Below, one piece after another: positions 45,748-55,588 of a stretch of 64,000 nucleotides of DNA. Each line of letters begins with the position of its first letter. The stretch's first letter is position 1. The translations under genes were made by a program, and so were the position numbers. The DNA is from Modestobacter roseus (GTDB taxonomy: Bacteria; Actinomycetota; Actinomycetes; Mycobacteriales; Geodermatophilaceae), in the NCBI RefSeq assembly GCF_007994135.1, contig NZ_VLKF01000001.1, positions 744,001 to 808,000 on the forward strand. Direction: 5' to 3'. A model generated the notes under the pieces. It made no database searches, was not told the origin of the DNA, and saw nothing but the letters and a program-made list of their open reading frames with translations.

Positions 45748-46578
45748 CTACTCGAAGGAGTGCTCGGCCGTCGGGAAGGCGCCGGTGCGGACCTCGTCGG
45801 CGTACTCCCGGGCCGCGCGCAGCAGCTCGCCCCGCAGGTCGGCGTACTTCTTCACGAACCGCGGCACCCGGCCGCCGGTGAGGCCGGCCATGTCGGGCCA
45901 CACCAGCACCTGGGCGTCGCAGCCGGGGCCGGCGCCGATGCCGATGGTCGGGATCGCCAGCTCCGCGGTCACCTGCGCGGCGATCGCGGCGGGCACCATC
46001 TCCAGCACGACGGCGAACGCACCGGCCTCCTGCACGGCGCGCGCGTCGGCGAGCAGCTGCTCGGCGCCGGCGCCGCGGCCCTGCACCCGGAAGCCGCCCA
46101 GGGCGTGCTCGCTCTGCGGGGTGAAGCCGATGTGCGCCATGACCGGGATGCCGGCCTCGTGCAGCAGCCGGATCTGCGGCGCCACCCGGACCCCGCCCTC
46201 GAGCTTCACCGCCTGCGCGCCGCCCTCCTTCATCATCCGGACGGCGGTCTCGTAGGCCTGCTGCGGGCCGGACTCGTAGCTGCCGAAGGGCAGGTCGGCG
46301 ACGATCAGCGACCGCGCCGTGGACCGGGTGACCGCCCGGGTCAGCAGCAGGATGTCCTCGACCGTCACCGGCACGGTGCTGGTGTGCCCCAGGACCACGT
46401 TGCCGGCCGAGTCCCCGACCAGCAGCACCGGGATGCCGGCCTCCTCGAAGACCGCGGCGCTGACGGTGTCGTAGGCGGTGAGCATCGCCCACCTCTCGCC
46501 GCGCTCCTTGGCCTGCTGCAGGTGGTGCACGCGCACCCGGGCGGTCGACGTGCCGCCATAGAGCACCGACTCGGTCAT
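45748..46578 (-). CDS. panB: Ketopantoate hydroxymethyltransferase
   Basis: A 276-residue enzyme of pantothenate (CoA) synthesis that adds a hydroxymethyl group from methylene-THF to alpha-ketoisovalerate. The conserved [31 protein letters not shown] region, seen around residues 35-65, carries the metal-binding Asp, with KLEGG near 130 and the [20 protein letters not shown] stretch near 220. The ATG at 46578 has GGAGGAGC. It is divergent from glnA2 across 236 bases. Rv2225 has the same neighbour relationship. Confidence 0.96.
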   Translation of the reverse strand: MTESVLYGGTSTARVRVHHLQQAKERGERWAMLTAYDTVSAAVFEEAGIPVLLVGDSAGNVVLGHTSTVPVTVEDILLLTRAVTRSTARSLIVADLPFGSYESGPQQAYETAVRMMKEGGAQAVKLEGGVRVAPQIRLLHEAGIPVMAHIGFTPQSEHALGGFRVQGRGAGAEQLLADARAVQEAGAFAVVLEMVPAAIAAQVTAELAIPTIGIGAGPGCDAQVLVWPDMAGLTGGRVPRFVKKYADLRGELLRAAREYADEVRTGAFPTAEHSFE

Positions 46579-46814
46579 GACGCTCCTCCACGGACGCCGA
46601 CGGCGGGGCCGCGGCGCGGACGGTTCCGGCGCCCCCGGCGGGTGGCACCGGGGGAGATCTTCGTCCTGCCGTCCCCGGCCGTGCACGGGCCCCCGGTGCC
46701 GACCGGGCCGCGGGCCGCCGATCTGGACTCCGACCCCGCGTCCCACTCGTGCCGACTCCTCCCAGGGGGCAGGCTGGGGGCCGCGTAACACGACCGTCAC
46801 GACCGGAGGCCAGC

Positions 46815-48164
46815 ATGGCGAGCATGGACCGCCAGCAGGAGTTCGTCCTGCGCACCCTGGAGGAGCGCGACATCCGCTTCGTGCGGCTGTGGTTCACCGA
46901 CGTCTCCGGCTACCTCAAGGCCGTCGCCGTCGCCCCGGCCGAGATCGAGGCGGCGTTCGCGGAGGGCATCGGCTTCGACGGCTCGGCGATCGAGGGCTTC
47001 GCCCGGGTCTACGAGTCCGACATGCTCGCCAAGCCCGACCCGGGCACCTTCCAGGTGATGCCGGCGGCGAAGGGCCAGGCCAGCGACACCGCGCGGATGT
47101 TCTGCGACATCACGCTGCCCGACGGGTCGCCGGCGTGGGCCGACCCGCGGCACGTGCTGCGGCGCACCCTGGCGAAGGCCGCCGACATGGGGTTCACCTT
47201 CTACACCCACCCCGAGGTCGAGTTCTTCCTGCTCAAGGACCTGCCCAGCGACGGCACCCCGCCGCAGCCGGCGGACACCGGCGGCTACTTCGACCTGTCC
47301 ACGCACAACGTCGCGCACGACTTCCGCCGCGAGGCGGTCTTCGCGCTGGAGGCGATGGGCATCTCGGTGGAGTTCAGCCACCACGAGGTCGCGCCCGGGC
47401 AGCAGGAGATCGACCTGCGCTACGCAGACGCCCTGTCGATGGCCGACAACATCATGACGCTGCGGCACGTCGTCCGGGAGGTGGCGCTGGGCCAGCAGGT
47501 GCACGCGACCTTCATGCCCAAGCCGTTCACCGAGCTGGCCGGCTCGGCGATGCACACCCACCTGTCGCTGTTCGAGGGCGACCGCAACGCCTTCCACGAC
47601 CCGGCCGACCCGATGCGGCTGTCGACGACGGCGAAGCAGTTCATCGCCGGGCTGCTGACCCACGCCCGGGAGATGACCGCGGTCACCAACCAGACGGTCA
47701 ACTCCTACCGGCGGCTGCTGGCCGGCACCGAGGCGCCCACCGCCGCGACCTGGGGCCGGGCCAACCGCTCCGCGCTGGTCCGGCTGCCGGCCTACAAGCC
47801 GAACAAGGGCAACTCGGCCCGGGTCGAGGTCCGCTCGCCGGACTCCGCCTGCAACCCGTACCTGACCTTCGCGGTGCTGCTGGCCGCCGGGCTGCGTGGG
47901 ATCGAGAAGGGCTACGAGCTCCCGCCCGAGGCAGAGGACGACGTGTGGTCGCTGACCGACACCGAGCGCCGCGCCGCCGGCTACCAGGACCTCCCGGTCT
48001 CCCTCGGTGAGGCGCTGACCGCGATGGAGGGCAGCGAGCTGGTCGCCGAGACCCTCGGCGAGCACGTGTTCGACTTCTTCCTGCGCAACAAGTGGGAGGA
48101 GTTCAACGCCTACCGGCAGAACGTCACCCCGTTCGAGCTGCAGCGCTACCTCCCCGGCCTGTAG
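46815..48164 (+). CDS. glnA2: Glutamine synthetase, GlnA2-type
   Basis: A 449-residue glutamine synthetase-like enzyme. Landmarks: [27 protein letters not shown] (metal Glu), [39 protein letters not shown] and [20 protein letters not shown]. Length and sequence match Rv2222c. In Streptomyces coelicolor GlnA2 is reported to be a gamma-glutamylpolyamine synthetase and not the main ammonia-assimilating enzyme (known), so that role is possible here. The ATG at 46815 has GGAGG before it. It is followed by the amidotransferase and glnE genes, forming a nitrogen cluster. Confidence 0.93.
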   Translation: MASMDRQQEFVLRTLEERDIRFVRLWFTDVSGYLKAVAVAPAEIEAAFAEGIGFDGSAIEGFARVYESDMLAKPDPGTFQVMPAAKGQASDTARMFCDITLPDGSPAWADPRHVLRRTLAKAADMGFTFYTHPEVEFFLLKDLPSDGTPPQPADTGGYFDLSTHNVAHDFRREAVFALEAMGISVEFSHHEVAPGQQEIDLRYADALSMADNIMTLRHVVREVALGQQVHATFMPKPFTELAGSAMHTHLSLFEGDRNAFHDPADPMRLSTTAKQFIAGLLTHAREMTAVTNQTVNSYRRLLAGTEAPTAATWGRANRSALVRLPAYKPNKGNSARVEVRSPDSACNPYLTFAVLLAAGLRGIEKGYELPPEAEDDVWSLTDTERRAAGYQDLPVSLGEALTAMEGSELVAETLGEHVFDFFLRNKWEEFNAYRQNVTPFELQRYLPGL

Positions 48165-48215
48165 GAGCACCCGCCGCGGACCCCGGCGTGGGCGCCGTTC
48201 CATAAGCTCACCTCC

Positions 48216-48962
48216 GTGGCCCGCCTGCTCGTCGTCGTCCCGTCCGACACCGACCCGCCCACCCGGCTGGGGGAGTGGCTGGCCGACGCCGGGCTGGAGC
48301 TCGACGAGCGACGGCTGTCCCGCGCGGAACCGCTGCCCGGTGACCTGACCGGGGTCGACGGGCTGCTGGTGCTCGGCGGCCCGCAGTCGTCGCTGGACGA
48401 CGCCGAGGTCTCCCCGGAGCTGGTCGGGGTCCGGCACCTGCTGGCCCAGGCGCTGGCCGCCGACCTGCCGACGCTGGCCATCTGCCTGGGCGCGCAGCTG
48501 CTGGCCCAGGTCGGTGGCGGCAGCACCCGGGCCGGCGTCGACGGGCCCGAGGTGGGCGCGACGCTGGTGGCCAAGCGGGACGCCGCGGACGCCGACCCGC
48601 TGTTCGGCCCGCTGCCGCTGTCGCCGGACGTGCTGCAGTGGCACCACGACGAGATCGACCGGCTGCCCACCGGCGCGACTCTGCTGGCCAGCAACCCGGC
48701 GTACCCGCACCAGGCCTACCGGGTCGGGCAGCACGTGTACGGGCTGCAGTTCCACGTCGAGCCCGACGAGGCGGTGCTGCGCCAGTGGGCCGGCTCCGAC
48801 CCGGTCGGGGTGGCTGCCAGCGGCACCGACGCGGAGACCGTCTGCGCCCGGGCTGTCGCCGTGCTGCCCGACGTCGCCGAGGTCTGGGCGCCGTTCGCCG
48901 GCCGGTTCGCCGCGCTGGTCGAGGCGCACGCCCGCGCCCGCCACACCCCGGCCGGGGGCTGA
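48216..48962 (+). CDS. Class I glutamine amidotransferase-like protein
   Basis: A 248-residue single-domain GATase. The nucleophile cysteine lies in TLAICLGAQLLAQVGGG (about residue 90), and the histidine and glutamate in YGLQFHVEPDEAV (about 175-187). It is free-standing, without an obvious synthetase domain. Related proteins act as glutamine amidohydrolases or gamma-glutamyl hydrolases on polyamine conjugates (PuuD-like). Its place between glnA2 and glnE is suggestive of gamma-glutamyl polyamine breakdown, but that is only inference. The start is GTG at 48216. The stop lies 2 bases before the glnE start. Confidence 0.85.
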   Translation: MARLLVVVPSDTDPPTRLGEWLADAGLELDERRLSRAEPLPGDLTGVDGLLVLGGPQSSLDDAEVSPELVGVRHLLAQALAADLPTLAICLGAQLLAQVGGGSTRAGVDGPEVGATLVAKRDAADADPLFGPLPLSPDVLQWHHDEIDRLPTGATLLASNPAYPHQAYRVGQHVYGLQFHVEPDEAVLRQWAGSDPVGVAASGTDAETVCARAVAVLPDVAEVWAPFAGRFAALVEAHARARHTPAGG

Positions 48963-48964
48963 CG

Positions 48965-51900
48965 GTGACCGCCGTGCCGGCCGAGGACGGCGTCCCCCGG
49001 CGCGCCGTCGTCCGGCTGGTCCGCCTGGGCTTCGAGGACGGCGAGCGCGCGGCCCGGCAGTTGTCGGACCCGGCGCTGGGCCTCTGGGACCTGGACCGCA
49101 ACGAGCCCGCCGACCCCGAGGCCGCGCCGGTGGTCTCCGCGCTGGCCCGCGCGGGCGACCCCGATCTGGCGCTGCGATCGCTGAGCCGGCTGGTCGAGGC
49201 GCTGGACGGGATCGACCCCGACGGTGGGGCGGCCGCCGCGCTGCTGGCCCGGCTGCGCGGCTCGGCGATGGTCCGCACCCGGCTGCTCGGGGTGCTCGGC
49301 GCCTCCGCCGGGCTCGGTGACCACCTCGCCGCGCAGCCCGCGGACTGGGTCGTGCTCGACACCGAGGACCGCTGGGGCGCCCGGCCAAGCCCGCAGGAGC
49401 TGGAGCAGCAGCTGCTGTTCGCCGTCGGCGCCGACCCCGACGACCCGCCGTGGGGCGTCGGGCTGGGCACCGCCGCGCCGGACGCCGACCCCGCCCGGGT
49501 CCGCGACCTGCGGCACGCCTACCTGCGCGCCGTGCTCTCCCTGGCCGGCCGGGACATCGCCGACGGGCTGCCGGCCGACGAGGTCGCCGGTGAGCTCGCC
49601 GACATCGCCGCCGCCGTGCTGACCGCCGGGCTGGCGCTGGCCGTCGCCGAGCAGCCGGCCGACGCCGCGCCCTGCCGGCTGGCGGTGATCGCGCTGGGCA
49701 AGGCCGGTGGCCGGGAGCTCAACTACGTCAGCGACGTCGACGTCGTCTTCGTCGCCGAGGCGCTGGCCGACTCCCCGGAGGGCGCCGACGAGGCGGCGGC
49801 GCTGGGCACCGCGACCCGGGTCGCCGGCGCCCTCATGCGGATCTGCGGTCAGGCCGCGTGGGAGGTCGACGCCGCGCTGCGTCCCGAGGGCAAGGCCGGG
49901 GTGCTGGTGCGCACGCTGGCCGGGCACCGGGCCTACTACGAGAAGTGGGCCAGCACCTGGGAGTTCCAGGCGCTGCTGAAGATGCGGCCGGTCGCCGGGG
50001 AGCCCGCGCTGGGGCGGGAGTACGTCGACGCGCTGTGGCCGCTGGTGTGGAAGGCCGGTGACCGGCCCGGGTTCGTCGGGGAGATCCAGGCGATGCGCCG
50101 CCGGGTCGAGCAGCACATCCCTGCCGCCCAGGTCGACCGGGAGCTGAAGCTGGGCCGCGGCGGGCTGCGCGACGTCGAGTTCAGCGTGCAGCTGCTGCAG
50201 CTGGTGCACGGCCGCGCCGACGTCACCCTGCGGGTCGGCGGCACCGTCCCGGCGCTGACCGTGCTGGGCGCGAGCGGCTACATCGGCCGGGAGGACGCCG
50301 CGACCCTGGTGTCGGCCTACCGGTTCCTGCGCACGGTGGAGCACCGGCTGCAGCTGCTGCGCCTGCGGCGCACCCACCTGATCCCGGTCGCCGACGACCA
50401 GCTGCGCTGGCTGGCCCGGTCGCTGGGCTACAAGCCCGACGAGCGCGGTGACTCGGTGGCGGTGCTGCGCGCCGAGCTGGCCCTGCACGCCCGGGTGGTG
50501 CGCCGGCTGCACGAGAAGCTCTTCTACCGGCCGCTGCTGTCCTCGGTGGCGAAGGTCCCCGGCGACCAGCTGCAGCTGGGTCCGAAGGCGGCGGGGGAGT
50601 GGCTGCGGGCGCTGGGCTTCGCCGACCCCGACGGCGCGCTGCGGCACATGGGGGCCCTCACCGGCGGGCTGAGCCGCTCGGCCTCCATGCAGCGCTACCT
50701 GCTGCCGGTGCTGCTGCAGACCTTCGCCTCCTGCGCCGACCCCGACGCCGGGCTGCTGGCCTACCGCCGGGTCAGCGAGGCGCTCGGGTCGGACCAGTGG
50801 TTCCTCCGCCTGCTGCGCGACGAGGGGCGCACCGCCGAGCGGCTGGCCGTGCTGCTGGGCTCCAGCCAGTACATCGCCGGGCTGCTCACCCGCACCCCGG
50901 AGGCGATGCGCACGCTGGCCGACGACGCCCAGCTGGAGCCGCGCAGCACCGAGGCGCTGACCTCCGCCTGGCGGCAGGCGGTCTCCCGGGCCGGCGACGC
51001 CGCCGCGGGCATGCAGGTGCTGCGCGCGCTGCGCCGGCAGGAGCTGCTGCGCATCGCCTGCGCGGACCTGCTCGGCCGGCTCGACGTGGTCCGGGTCGGG
51101 CAGGCGCTGCACGCGGTCGCCGTCGCCACCCTGCGCGCCGGGCTGGACGCCGCGGTGCGCAGCTGGGCGGCCGAGACGGGCACCACCCCGGCCGACGTGC
51201 CGGTCGACCTCGCCGTCATCGGCATGGGCCGCCTCGGTGGCGCGGAGATGGGCTACGGCTCGGACGCCGACGTGCTGTTCGTGCACCGGGTGCGGCCGGG
51301 CGCCGACCCGGGGAGGGCGGCCCACGCGGCGAACAGCGTCGCGCACACCCTGCGCCGGCTGCTCGGCGAGCCGGCCCCGGACCCCGCCTTCGAGGTGGAC
51401 GCCGACCTGCGCCCGGAGGGCCGGCAGGGCGCGCTGTCGCGCAGCCTGGAGGCCTTCGCCGAGTACTACCAGCGCTGGGTCTCGACCTGGGAGGTGCAGG
51501 CCCTGCTGCGCGCCGACCCGGTGGCCGGCGACGAGGACCTGGGTCGGGAGTTCGTGCGGCTCGTCGACCCGCTGCGCTACCCGGCCGCCGGGTTGAGCGC
51601 CGAGCAGATCGCGGAGATCCGCCGGGTCAAGGCACGGGTCGACAGCGAGCGGCTGCCCCGCGGCGCCGATCCGGCCACCCACACCAAGCTGGGGCGCGGT
51701 GGCCTGGCCGACGTCGAGTGGACCGTGCAGCTGCTGCAGCTGGAGCACGCCGCGGCCCACCCGTCGCTGCGGGTGACCTCCACGGTGACCGCGCTCGGCG
51801 CGCTCGCCGACGCCGGGCTGCTCGCCGAGGAGCAGCGGGCCGCGCTGCAGGCGGCCTGGGAGCTGGCCAGCCGGGCCCGCAACGCCGTCTTCCTGGTGCG

Positions 51901-52078
51901 CGGGCGCCCCGGTGACCAGCTGCCCCGCCACGGCCTGGAGCTCAACGGGGTGGCGCGCGCCTGCGGCTACGGCCCGGACGCCGACCCCGGCCAGTTCCTG
52001 GACGACTACCGCCGGGTCACCCGGCACGCGCGCACCGTCGTCGAGTCGGTCTTCTACGGCCGCACCGAGGAGGCCTGA
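48965..52078 (+). CDS. glnE: Glutamine synthetase adenylyltransferase / adenylyl-removase
   Basis: A 1037-residue enzyme that adds AMP to and removes it from glutamine synthetase, thereby turning it off or on. It has two nucleotidyltransferase domains. The N-terminal one, carrying GGRELNYVSDVDVVFV, is the removase type (near residue 247). The C-terminal one, carrying GGAEMGYGSDADVLFV (near residue 755), is the transferase type. Length fits actinobacterial GlnE (about 994 in M. tuberculosis). The start is GTG at 48965. In M. tuberculosis it sits between glnA1 and glnA2, as here. It acts on GlnA1, whose tyrosine site is present. Confidence 0.94.
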   Translation: MTAVPAEDGVPRRAVVRLVRLGFEDGERAARQLSDPALGLWDLDRNEPADPEAAPVVSALARAGDPDLALRSLSRLVEALDGIDPDGGAAAALLARLRGSAMVRTRLLGVLGASAGLGDHLAAQPADWVVLDTEDRWGARPSPQELEQQLLFAVGADPDDPPWGVGLGTAAPDADPARVRDLRHAYLRAVLSLAGRDIADGLPADEVAGELADIAAAVLTAGLALAVAEQPADAAPCRLAVIALGKAGGRELNYVSDVDVVFVAEALADSPEGADEAAALGTATRVAGALMRICGQAAWEVDAALRPEGKAGVLVRTLAGHRAYYEKWASTWEFQALLKMRPVAGEPALGREYVDALWPLVWKAGDRPGFVGEIQAMRRRVEQHIPAAQVDRELKLGRGGLRDVEFSVQLLQLVHGRADVTLRVGGTVPALTVLGASGYIGREDAATLVSAYRFLRTVEHRLQLLRLRRTHLIPVADDQLRWLARSLGYKPDERGDSVAVLRAELALHARVVRRLHEKLFYRPLLSSVAKVPGDQLQLGPKAAGEWLRALGFADPDGALRHMGALTGGLSRSASMQRYLLPVLLQTFASCADPDAGLLAYRRVSEALGSDQWFLRLLRDEGRTAERLAVLLGSSQYIAGLLTRTPEAMRTLADDAQLEPRSTEALTSAWRQAVSRAGDAAAGMQVLRALRRQELLRIACADLLGRLDVVRVGQALHAVAVATLRAGLDAAVRSWAAETGTTPADVPVDLAVIGMGRLGGAEMGYGSDADVLFVHRVRPGADPGRAAHAANSVAHTLRRLLGEPAPDPAFEVDADLRPEGRQGALSRSLEAFAEYYQRWVSTWEVQALLRADPVAGDEDLGREFVRLVDPLRYPAAGLSAEQIAEIRRVKARVDSERLPRGADPATHTKLGRGGLADVEWTVQLLQLEHAAAHPSLRVTSTVTALGALADAGLLAEEQRAALQAAWELASRARNAVFLVRGRPGDQLPRHGLELNGVARACGYGPDADPGQFLDDYRRVTRHARTVVESVFYGRTEEA

Positions 52079-52083
52079 GCCCC

Positions 52084-52704
52084 GTGTACGTGCCCGCGCA
52101 CTTCGCCGCGCCGGACGACGCCGTCACCCGGCTGCTGGCCGCCCCCGGCGCCGTCGACCTGGTCAGCGTGACCCCGGCCGGGCTGACCGCCACGACGCTG
52201 CCGATGGTGCACGACCCGGACACCGGCACCCTGCGCGGTCACCTCGCGCGGAACAACACGCAGTGGCGGGACACCGTGGGGGAGGTGCTGGTCATCGTGC
52301 GCGGGCCGGACGCCTACGTCTCGCCGTCCTGGTACGCCACCAAGGCCGAGCACGGGCGGGTCGTGCCCACCTGGGACTACGTCGTCGCCCACGTGCACGG
52401 CGAGCTGGTGGTGCACGAGGACCCGGAGTGGCTGGCCGCGCACGTGACGGCGCTGACCGACGCCCACGAGAGCGGCCGCACCGAGCCGTGGGCGGTCGAC
52501 GACGCCCCGGAGCGGTTCGTCGCCGGCCAGCTGCGCGCCATCGTCGGCGTGGAGGTGCGCATCGCGCGGGTCGAGGCGAAGTGGAAGCTGTCGCAGAACC
52601 GGTCGGCCGCCGACGTCGACGGGGTGGTCACCGGCCTGTACGCCGACGGCGCCACCGCGGTGGCCGACGCGGTCGCCGCCGTCCGCCCACCGGCACACGG
52701 TTGA
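52084..52704 (+). CDS. PaiB-like FMN-binding protein
   Basis: A 206-residue protein of the PaiB/FMN-binding split-barrel family. Landmarks: MYVPAHFAAPDDA, AGLTATTLPMVHDPDTG, GHLARNNTQWRDT, YVSPSWYATKAEHGRVVPTW with YVVAHVHGEL, and KLSQNRSAADVDGV near the C-terminus. PaiB in Bacillus is linked to repression of sporulation and protease genes; biochemical action here is unknown. The start is GTG at 52084, 5 bases after the glnE stop, so it is likely in the same operon. Confidence 0.9.
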   Translation: MYVPAHFAAPDDAVTRLLAAPGAVDLVSVTPAGLTATTLPMVHDPDTGTLRGHLARNNTQWRDTVGEVLVIVRGPDAYVSPSWYATKAEHGRVVPTWDYVVAHVHGELVVHEDPEWLAAHVTALTDAHESGRTEPWAVDDAPERFVAGQLRAIVGVEVRIARVEAKWKLSQNRSAADVDGVVTGLYADGATAVADAVAAVRPPAHG

Positions 52705-52733
52705 GCGCGACCGACCGGGGGAACGGGCTCCCC

Positions 52734-53069
52734 GTGCAGCCCGACACCGCTGAGCCGACCGACCCCGCCGACGAGATCTCCGACGACAGCGTGCGCGATC
52801 TGGGACCCGCCGGTGAGCCGACGGCGACGATCACGCCCTACCGCGACGGGCCCCTGGTGGTGCGGGGCGACTTCCGGCTGGTCGACACCGACGGCAACGA
52901 GATCGACCCCGGCCGCAAGACCGTGGCGCTGTGCCGCTGCGGGAAGTCCGGCATCAAGCCGTTCTGCGACGGCACGCACAAGCGCTCCGGGTTCCACGCC
53001 GCCAGCGCACCCGCCCGGCCCCGGCCGGCCGCGCGGATCGTGGCGGAGGCCCGCGAGGACCGCGGCTGA
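52734..53069 (+). CDS. CDGSH iron-sulfur domain protein
   Basis: A 111-residue protein. The CDGSH-type motif CRCGKSGIKPFCDGTH is at about residues 66-81, binding a 2Fe-2S cluster with three Cys and one His. A preceding DGPLVVRGDFRLVDTDGNEI is typical of the bacterial family. It may work in iron-sulfur or redox sensing; function is not known in detail. The GTG at 52734 was chosen for the GGGGGAA upstream; a TTG at 52701 overlapping the paiB stop is an alternative. It follows paiB closely. Confidence 0.85.
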   Translation: MQPDTAEPTDPADEISDDSVRDLGPAGEPTATITPYRDGPLVVRGDFRLVDTDGNEIDPGRKTVALCRCGKSGIKPFCDGTHKRSGFHAASAPARPRPAARIVAEAREDRG

Positions 53070-53178
53070 CCTCGCTGGACGGGGTGGGGTCACCGCCCGT
53101 TCACCGGCCGGCCACCGGACGCTGGTCCGCCCCGGTCAGGGTGGGCGCGATCCCGCCCCCGACCGCAGAAGGTGGCCT

Positions 53179-54465
53179 GTGCTCCAGCGCCCGCTCCGCC
53201 CCGTCCACGCCGCAGTCCCCGCCGTCGTCACCGCCGGCCTGCTGACCGCCGTCCTCGCCGCCGGCCCGGCGTCGGCGGTCACCCCGCCGACCTTCCAGGC
53301 GCTGGCCACCTTCCCGGTCGCCGGTGAGGTCGCCGAGATCATCTCCGCCACCCCGGACGGCCGCACCGTGGTCTACACCGACTCCGCGCTGGGCCAGGTC
53401 GGCCTGGTCGACCTGAGCCGGCCCACCGCGCCGCGCCAGCTGGGCTCGATCGACGTGGGCGGGTCGCCGACGTCGGTGACCGTGCTGTCCAACGCGCGGT
53501 ACGCCCTCGTCGCCGTCGACACCACCACCGACCTGGCGCAGCCCTCCGGGCACCTGGCGGTCATCGACCTGCCGCGGCGGGCCGTGGTGCGCACCATCGA
53601 CCTGGGCGGCCAGCCCGACTCGATCGACGTCGGCCCCAGCGGGGTGTTCGCCGCGATCGCCATCGAGAACCAGCGCGACGAGGACCTCGTCGTCGACGAC
53701 GTCGAGGGCGGCCTGCCGCAGCTGCCGGCCGGCTTCCTCTCCGTGGTCGACCTGCGCGGGCCGGTGTCGGCCTGGACCGTCGACCGGGTCGAGCTCACCG
53801 GGCTGCCGGGCATGGTCTTCCCCGCCGACCCGGAGCCGGAGTTCGTCGACGTCGACGGCCGGGACATCGCCGCGGTGACGCTGCAGGAGAACAACGCGAT
53901 CGCGCTGGTCGACCTGGCCCGCAAGCGGGTCGTGCACTCGTTCTCCGCCGGCACGGTCACCCGCACCGACGCCGACACCGTCGACGACGACGTCGTCGCC
54001 TTCGACGACACCCTCGTCGCGCCGCGCGAGCCGGACGCCGTGCAGTGGACGCTGCGCGGTGAGCTGGTCACGGCCGACGAGGGCGACCTGTTCGCCGAGC
54101 CCGCCGGCGGCCGGGGGTGGACGGTGTTCCGGCAGGACGGCACGGTCCGCTGGGGCAGCGGCGCCTCCGCCGAGCAGGCGCTGGCGGCCGAGGGGCGTTA
54201 CCCCGACGGGCGCAGCGACGACAAGGGCGCGGAGTTCGAGGGCGTCGAGGTCTCGCGGATGCGCGGCACCGACTACGCGTTCATCGGCTCCGAGCGGGGC
54301 GACGCCGTCCTCGTCTACGACATCGGCCGGTCCGCCACCCCGCGGCTGCTCCAGGTGCTGCCCACGGGCGAGGCCCCCGAGGGACTGCTGGCCATCGAGT
54401 CCCGCGAGCTGTTCGTCACCAGCGACGAGGACGACGGCACGCTGTCGGTCTTCGGCCTGCGCTGA
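53179..54465 (+). CDS. Secreted beta-propeller protein
   Basis: A 428-residue exported protein. The signal peptide (AVVTAGLLTAVLAAGPASA, cleavage near residue 33) is clear. The mature part contains repeated beta-propeller units such as LSRPTAPRQLGSIDVGGSPT, PSGHLAVIDLPRRAVVRTI and GRDIAAVTLQENNAIALVDL. It resembles actinobacterial lactonase-like or phytase-like propeller proteins ('choice-of-anchor I' type) in design. The C-terminal end is abrupt, without an anchor motif, so it may be free in the medium. The GTG at 53179 has AAGGTGG upstream. The substrate is unknown. Confidence 0.78.
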   Translation: MLQRPLRPVHAAVPAVVTAGLLTAVLAAGPASAVTPPTFQALATFPVAGEVAEIISATPDGRTVVYTDSALGQVGLVDLSRPTAPRQLGSIDVGGSPTSVTVLSNARYALVAVDTTTDLAQPSGHLAVIDLPRRAVVRTIDLGGQPDSIDVGPSGVFAAIAIENQRDEDLVVDDVEGGLPQLPAGFLSVVDLRGPVSAWTVDRVELTGLPGMVFPADPEPEFVDVDGRDIAAVTLQENNAIALVDLARKRVVHSFSAGTVTRTDADTVDDDVVAFDDTLVAPREPDAVQWTLRGELVTADEGDLFAEPAGGRGWTVFRQDGTVRWGSGASAEQALAAEGRYPDGRSDDKGAEFEGVEVSRMRGTDYAFIGSERGDAVLVYDIGRSATPRLLQVLPTGEAPEGLLAIESRELFVTSDEDDGTLSVFGLR

Positions 54466-54492
54466 CGCCCGGGAGCCGGTCGCTGCCTGCTG

Positions 54493-55518
54493 TCACGGCT
54501 GGGCGGCGACCGGCTCCTGCCGCAGCCCCGACCGCCCGGACTCCCAGGCGGCGAGCAGGTACCCGGCGGTGAGGCCGTCCAGGGCCAGCGAGCACTGGGC
54601 CCCGAAGAGCACGTCGGTGGCCAGCGCCGGCTGCTCGGCCACCAGCGAGCCGCACATGTCGACGGCGGCGATCTGCTCGTGCACCGCGTCGGCCTCGACG
54701 TGCTCGTCGTAGAAGACGCTGGTCTCCGGGCCGAACCCGAGCCGGCGCAGCCCGGCGGAGTAGCGCCGGCTGGGCTCGGAGGAGGTCATCTCCACCGCGG
54801 CCAGGTGGCCCAGGCAGGCGCCGCGCCACCGGCGGTGGAGCCCGAACAGCGACATGGTGTTGACCGAGGTGAAGGCGACCGCCGGGGCGTCGTCCCACAG
54901 CGCGCCGTAGCCGTCGTCCAGGCCGAGGTCGCGCATCATCCCGGCGAACAGCCGGCTGTGCATGCGCTCGGGTGCGCCGCCGCCGTACTCGTCGGCCTGG
55001 ATCTCCACCATCGCGGCCTTGCTGCGCCCGGTGATGCGGGGGATGGCCCAGGTGTGCGGGTCGCCCTCCTTGAGGTGGTACACCGAGCGCAGGGCCAGGT
55101 ACTCGCGCCACTGGTCGGCGGTGCCCTCCTTGGCCATGTACCGCGACAACGAGGGGCCGTCGTCGGCGGCGATCACCGCGGCGAGCTGCCGATCGACGGT
55201 CGCCTCGGGGAGGTCCGCGTCCAGACCCAGGCCCCGGACGAGCGTCTGCAGCGCGCGCAGGTGCACGTCCTCGAGCAGCGCCCGCAAACGCAGCAGCTCC
55301 GGGTGCCACTCCCAGGCGTCGTCGACGTCGTCGAACCCCTGGTAGTGCAGCTCGTAGCAGATCGCGAGGGACAGCTGCAGGTCCTCGTCGCTGAGCGGGT
55401 CGGTGGCGGCCGCGGCGAGTGCCTCGGCGGTGGCGACGGTGGCCGGACCGATCGAGTCCCCGGCGAGGTCGGCGCAGAGCGCGGCGCTCAGCGGGCCCCG
55501 TGGCTTGGGAAGGCGCAT
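54493..55518 (-). CDS. Iron-containing heme-oxygenase-like diiron protein
   Basis: A 341-residue all-helical protein of the HDO family (heme-oxygenase-like diiron oxidases). Candidate ligands are in DLQLSLAICYELHYQGFDDV (Glu, His), AAMVEIQADEYGGGAPERMH (Glu/Asp, Glu and His) and VFYDEHVEADAVHEQ (Glu, His, Asp). The family includes oxidases and desaturase-like enzymes; the substrate cannot be told. The ATG at 55518 is used because GGTGG lies 7 bases before it, with an ATG at 55530 as an alternative. It lies 27 bases after the propeller gene, convergent, and stands alone as a minus-strand gene. Confidence 0.8.
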   Translation of the reverse strand: MRLPKPRGPLSAALCADLAGDSIGPATVATAEALAAAATDPLSDEDLQLSLAICYELHYQGFDDVDDAWEWHPELLRLRALLEDVHLRALQTLVRGLGLDADLPEATVDRQLAAVIAADDGPSLSRYMAKEGTADQWREYLALRSVYHLKEGDPHTWAIPRITGRSKAAMVEIQADEYGGGAPERMHSRLFAGMMRDLGLDDGYGALWDDAPAVAFTSVNTMSLFGLHRRWRGACLGHLAAVEMTSSEPSRRYSAGLRRLGFGPETSVFYDEHVEADAVHEQIAAVDMCGSLVAEQPALATDVLFGAQCSLALDGLTAGYLLAAWESGRSGLRQEPVAAQP

Positions 55519-55588
55519 GTCAGCCACCATGCCCCGGACCGCGTCGTCCCGAACGTGACGTGCAGCGGGCGGCCCCCCGCCGGGTGGG

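Noticed and set aside
46785-46800. GTAAC-n6-GTCAC before glnA2, resembling a GlnR half-site pair
   Set aside because: The second element should be GAAAC, only one pair exists, and it overlaps the ribosome-binding region 15 bases before the ATG.
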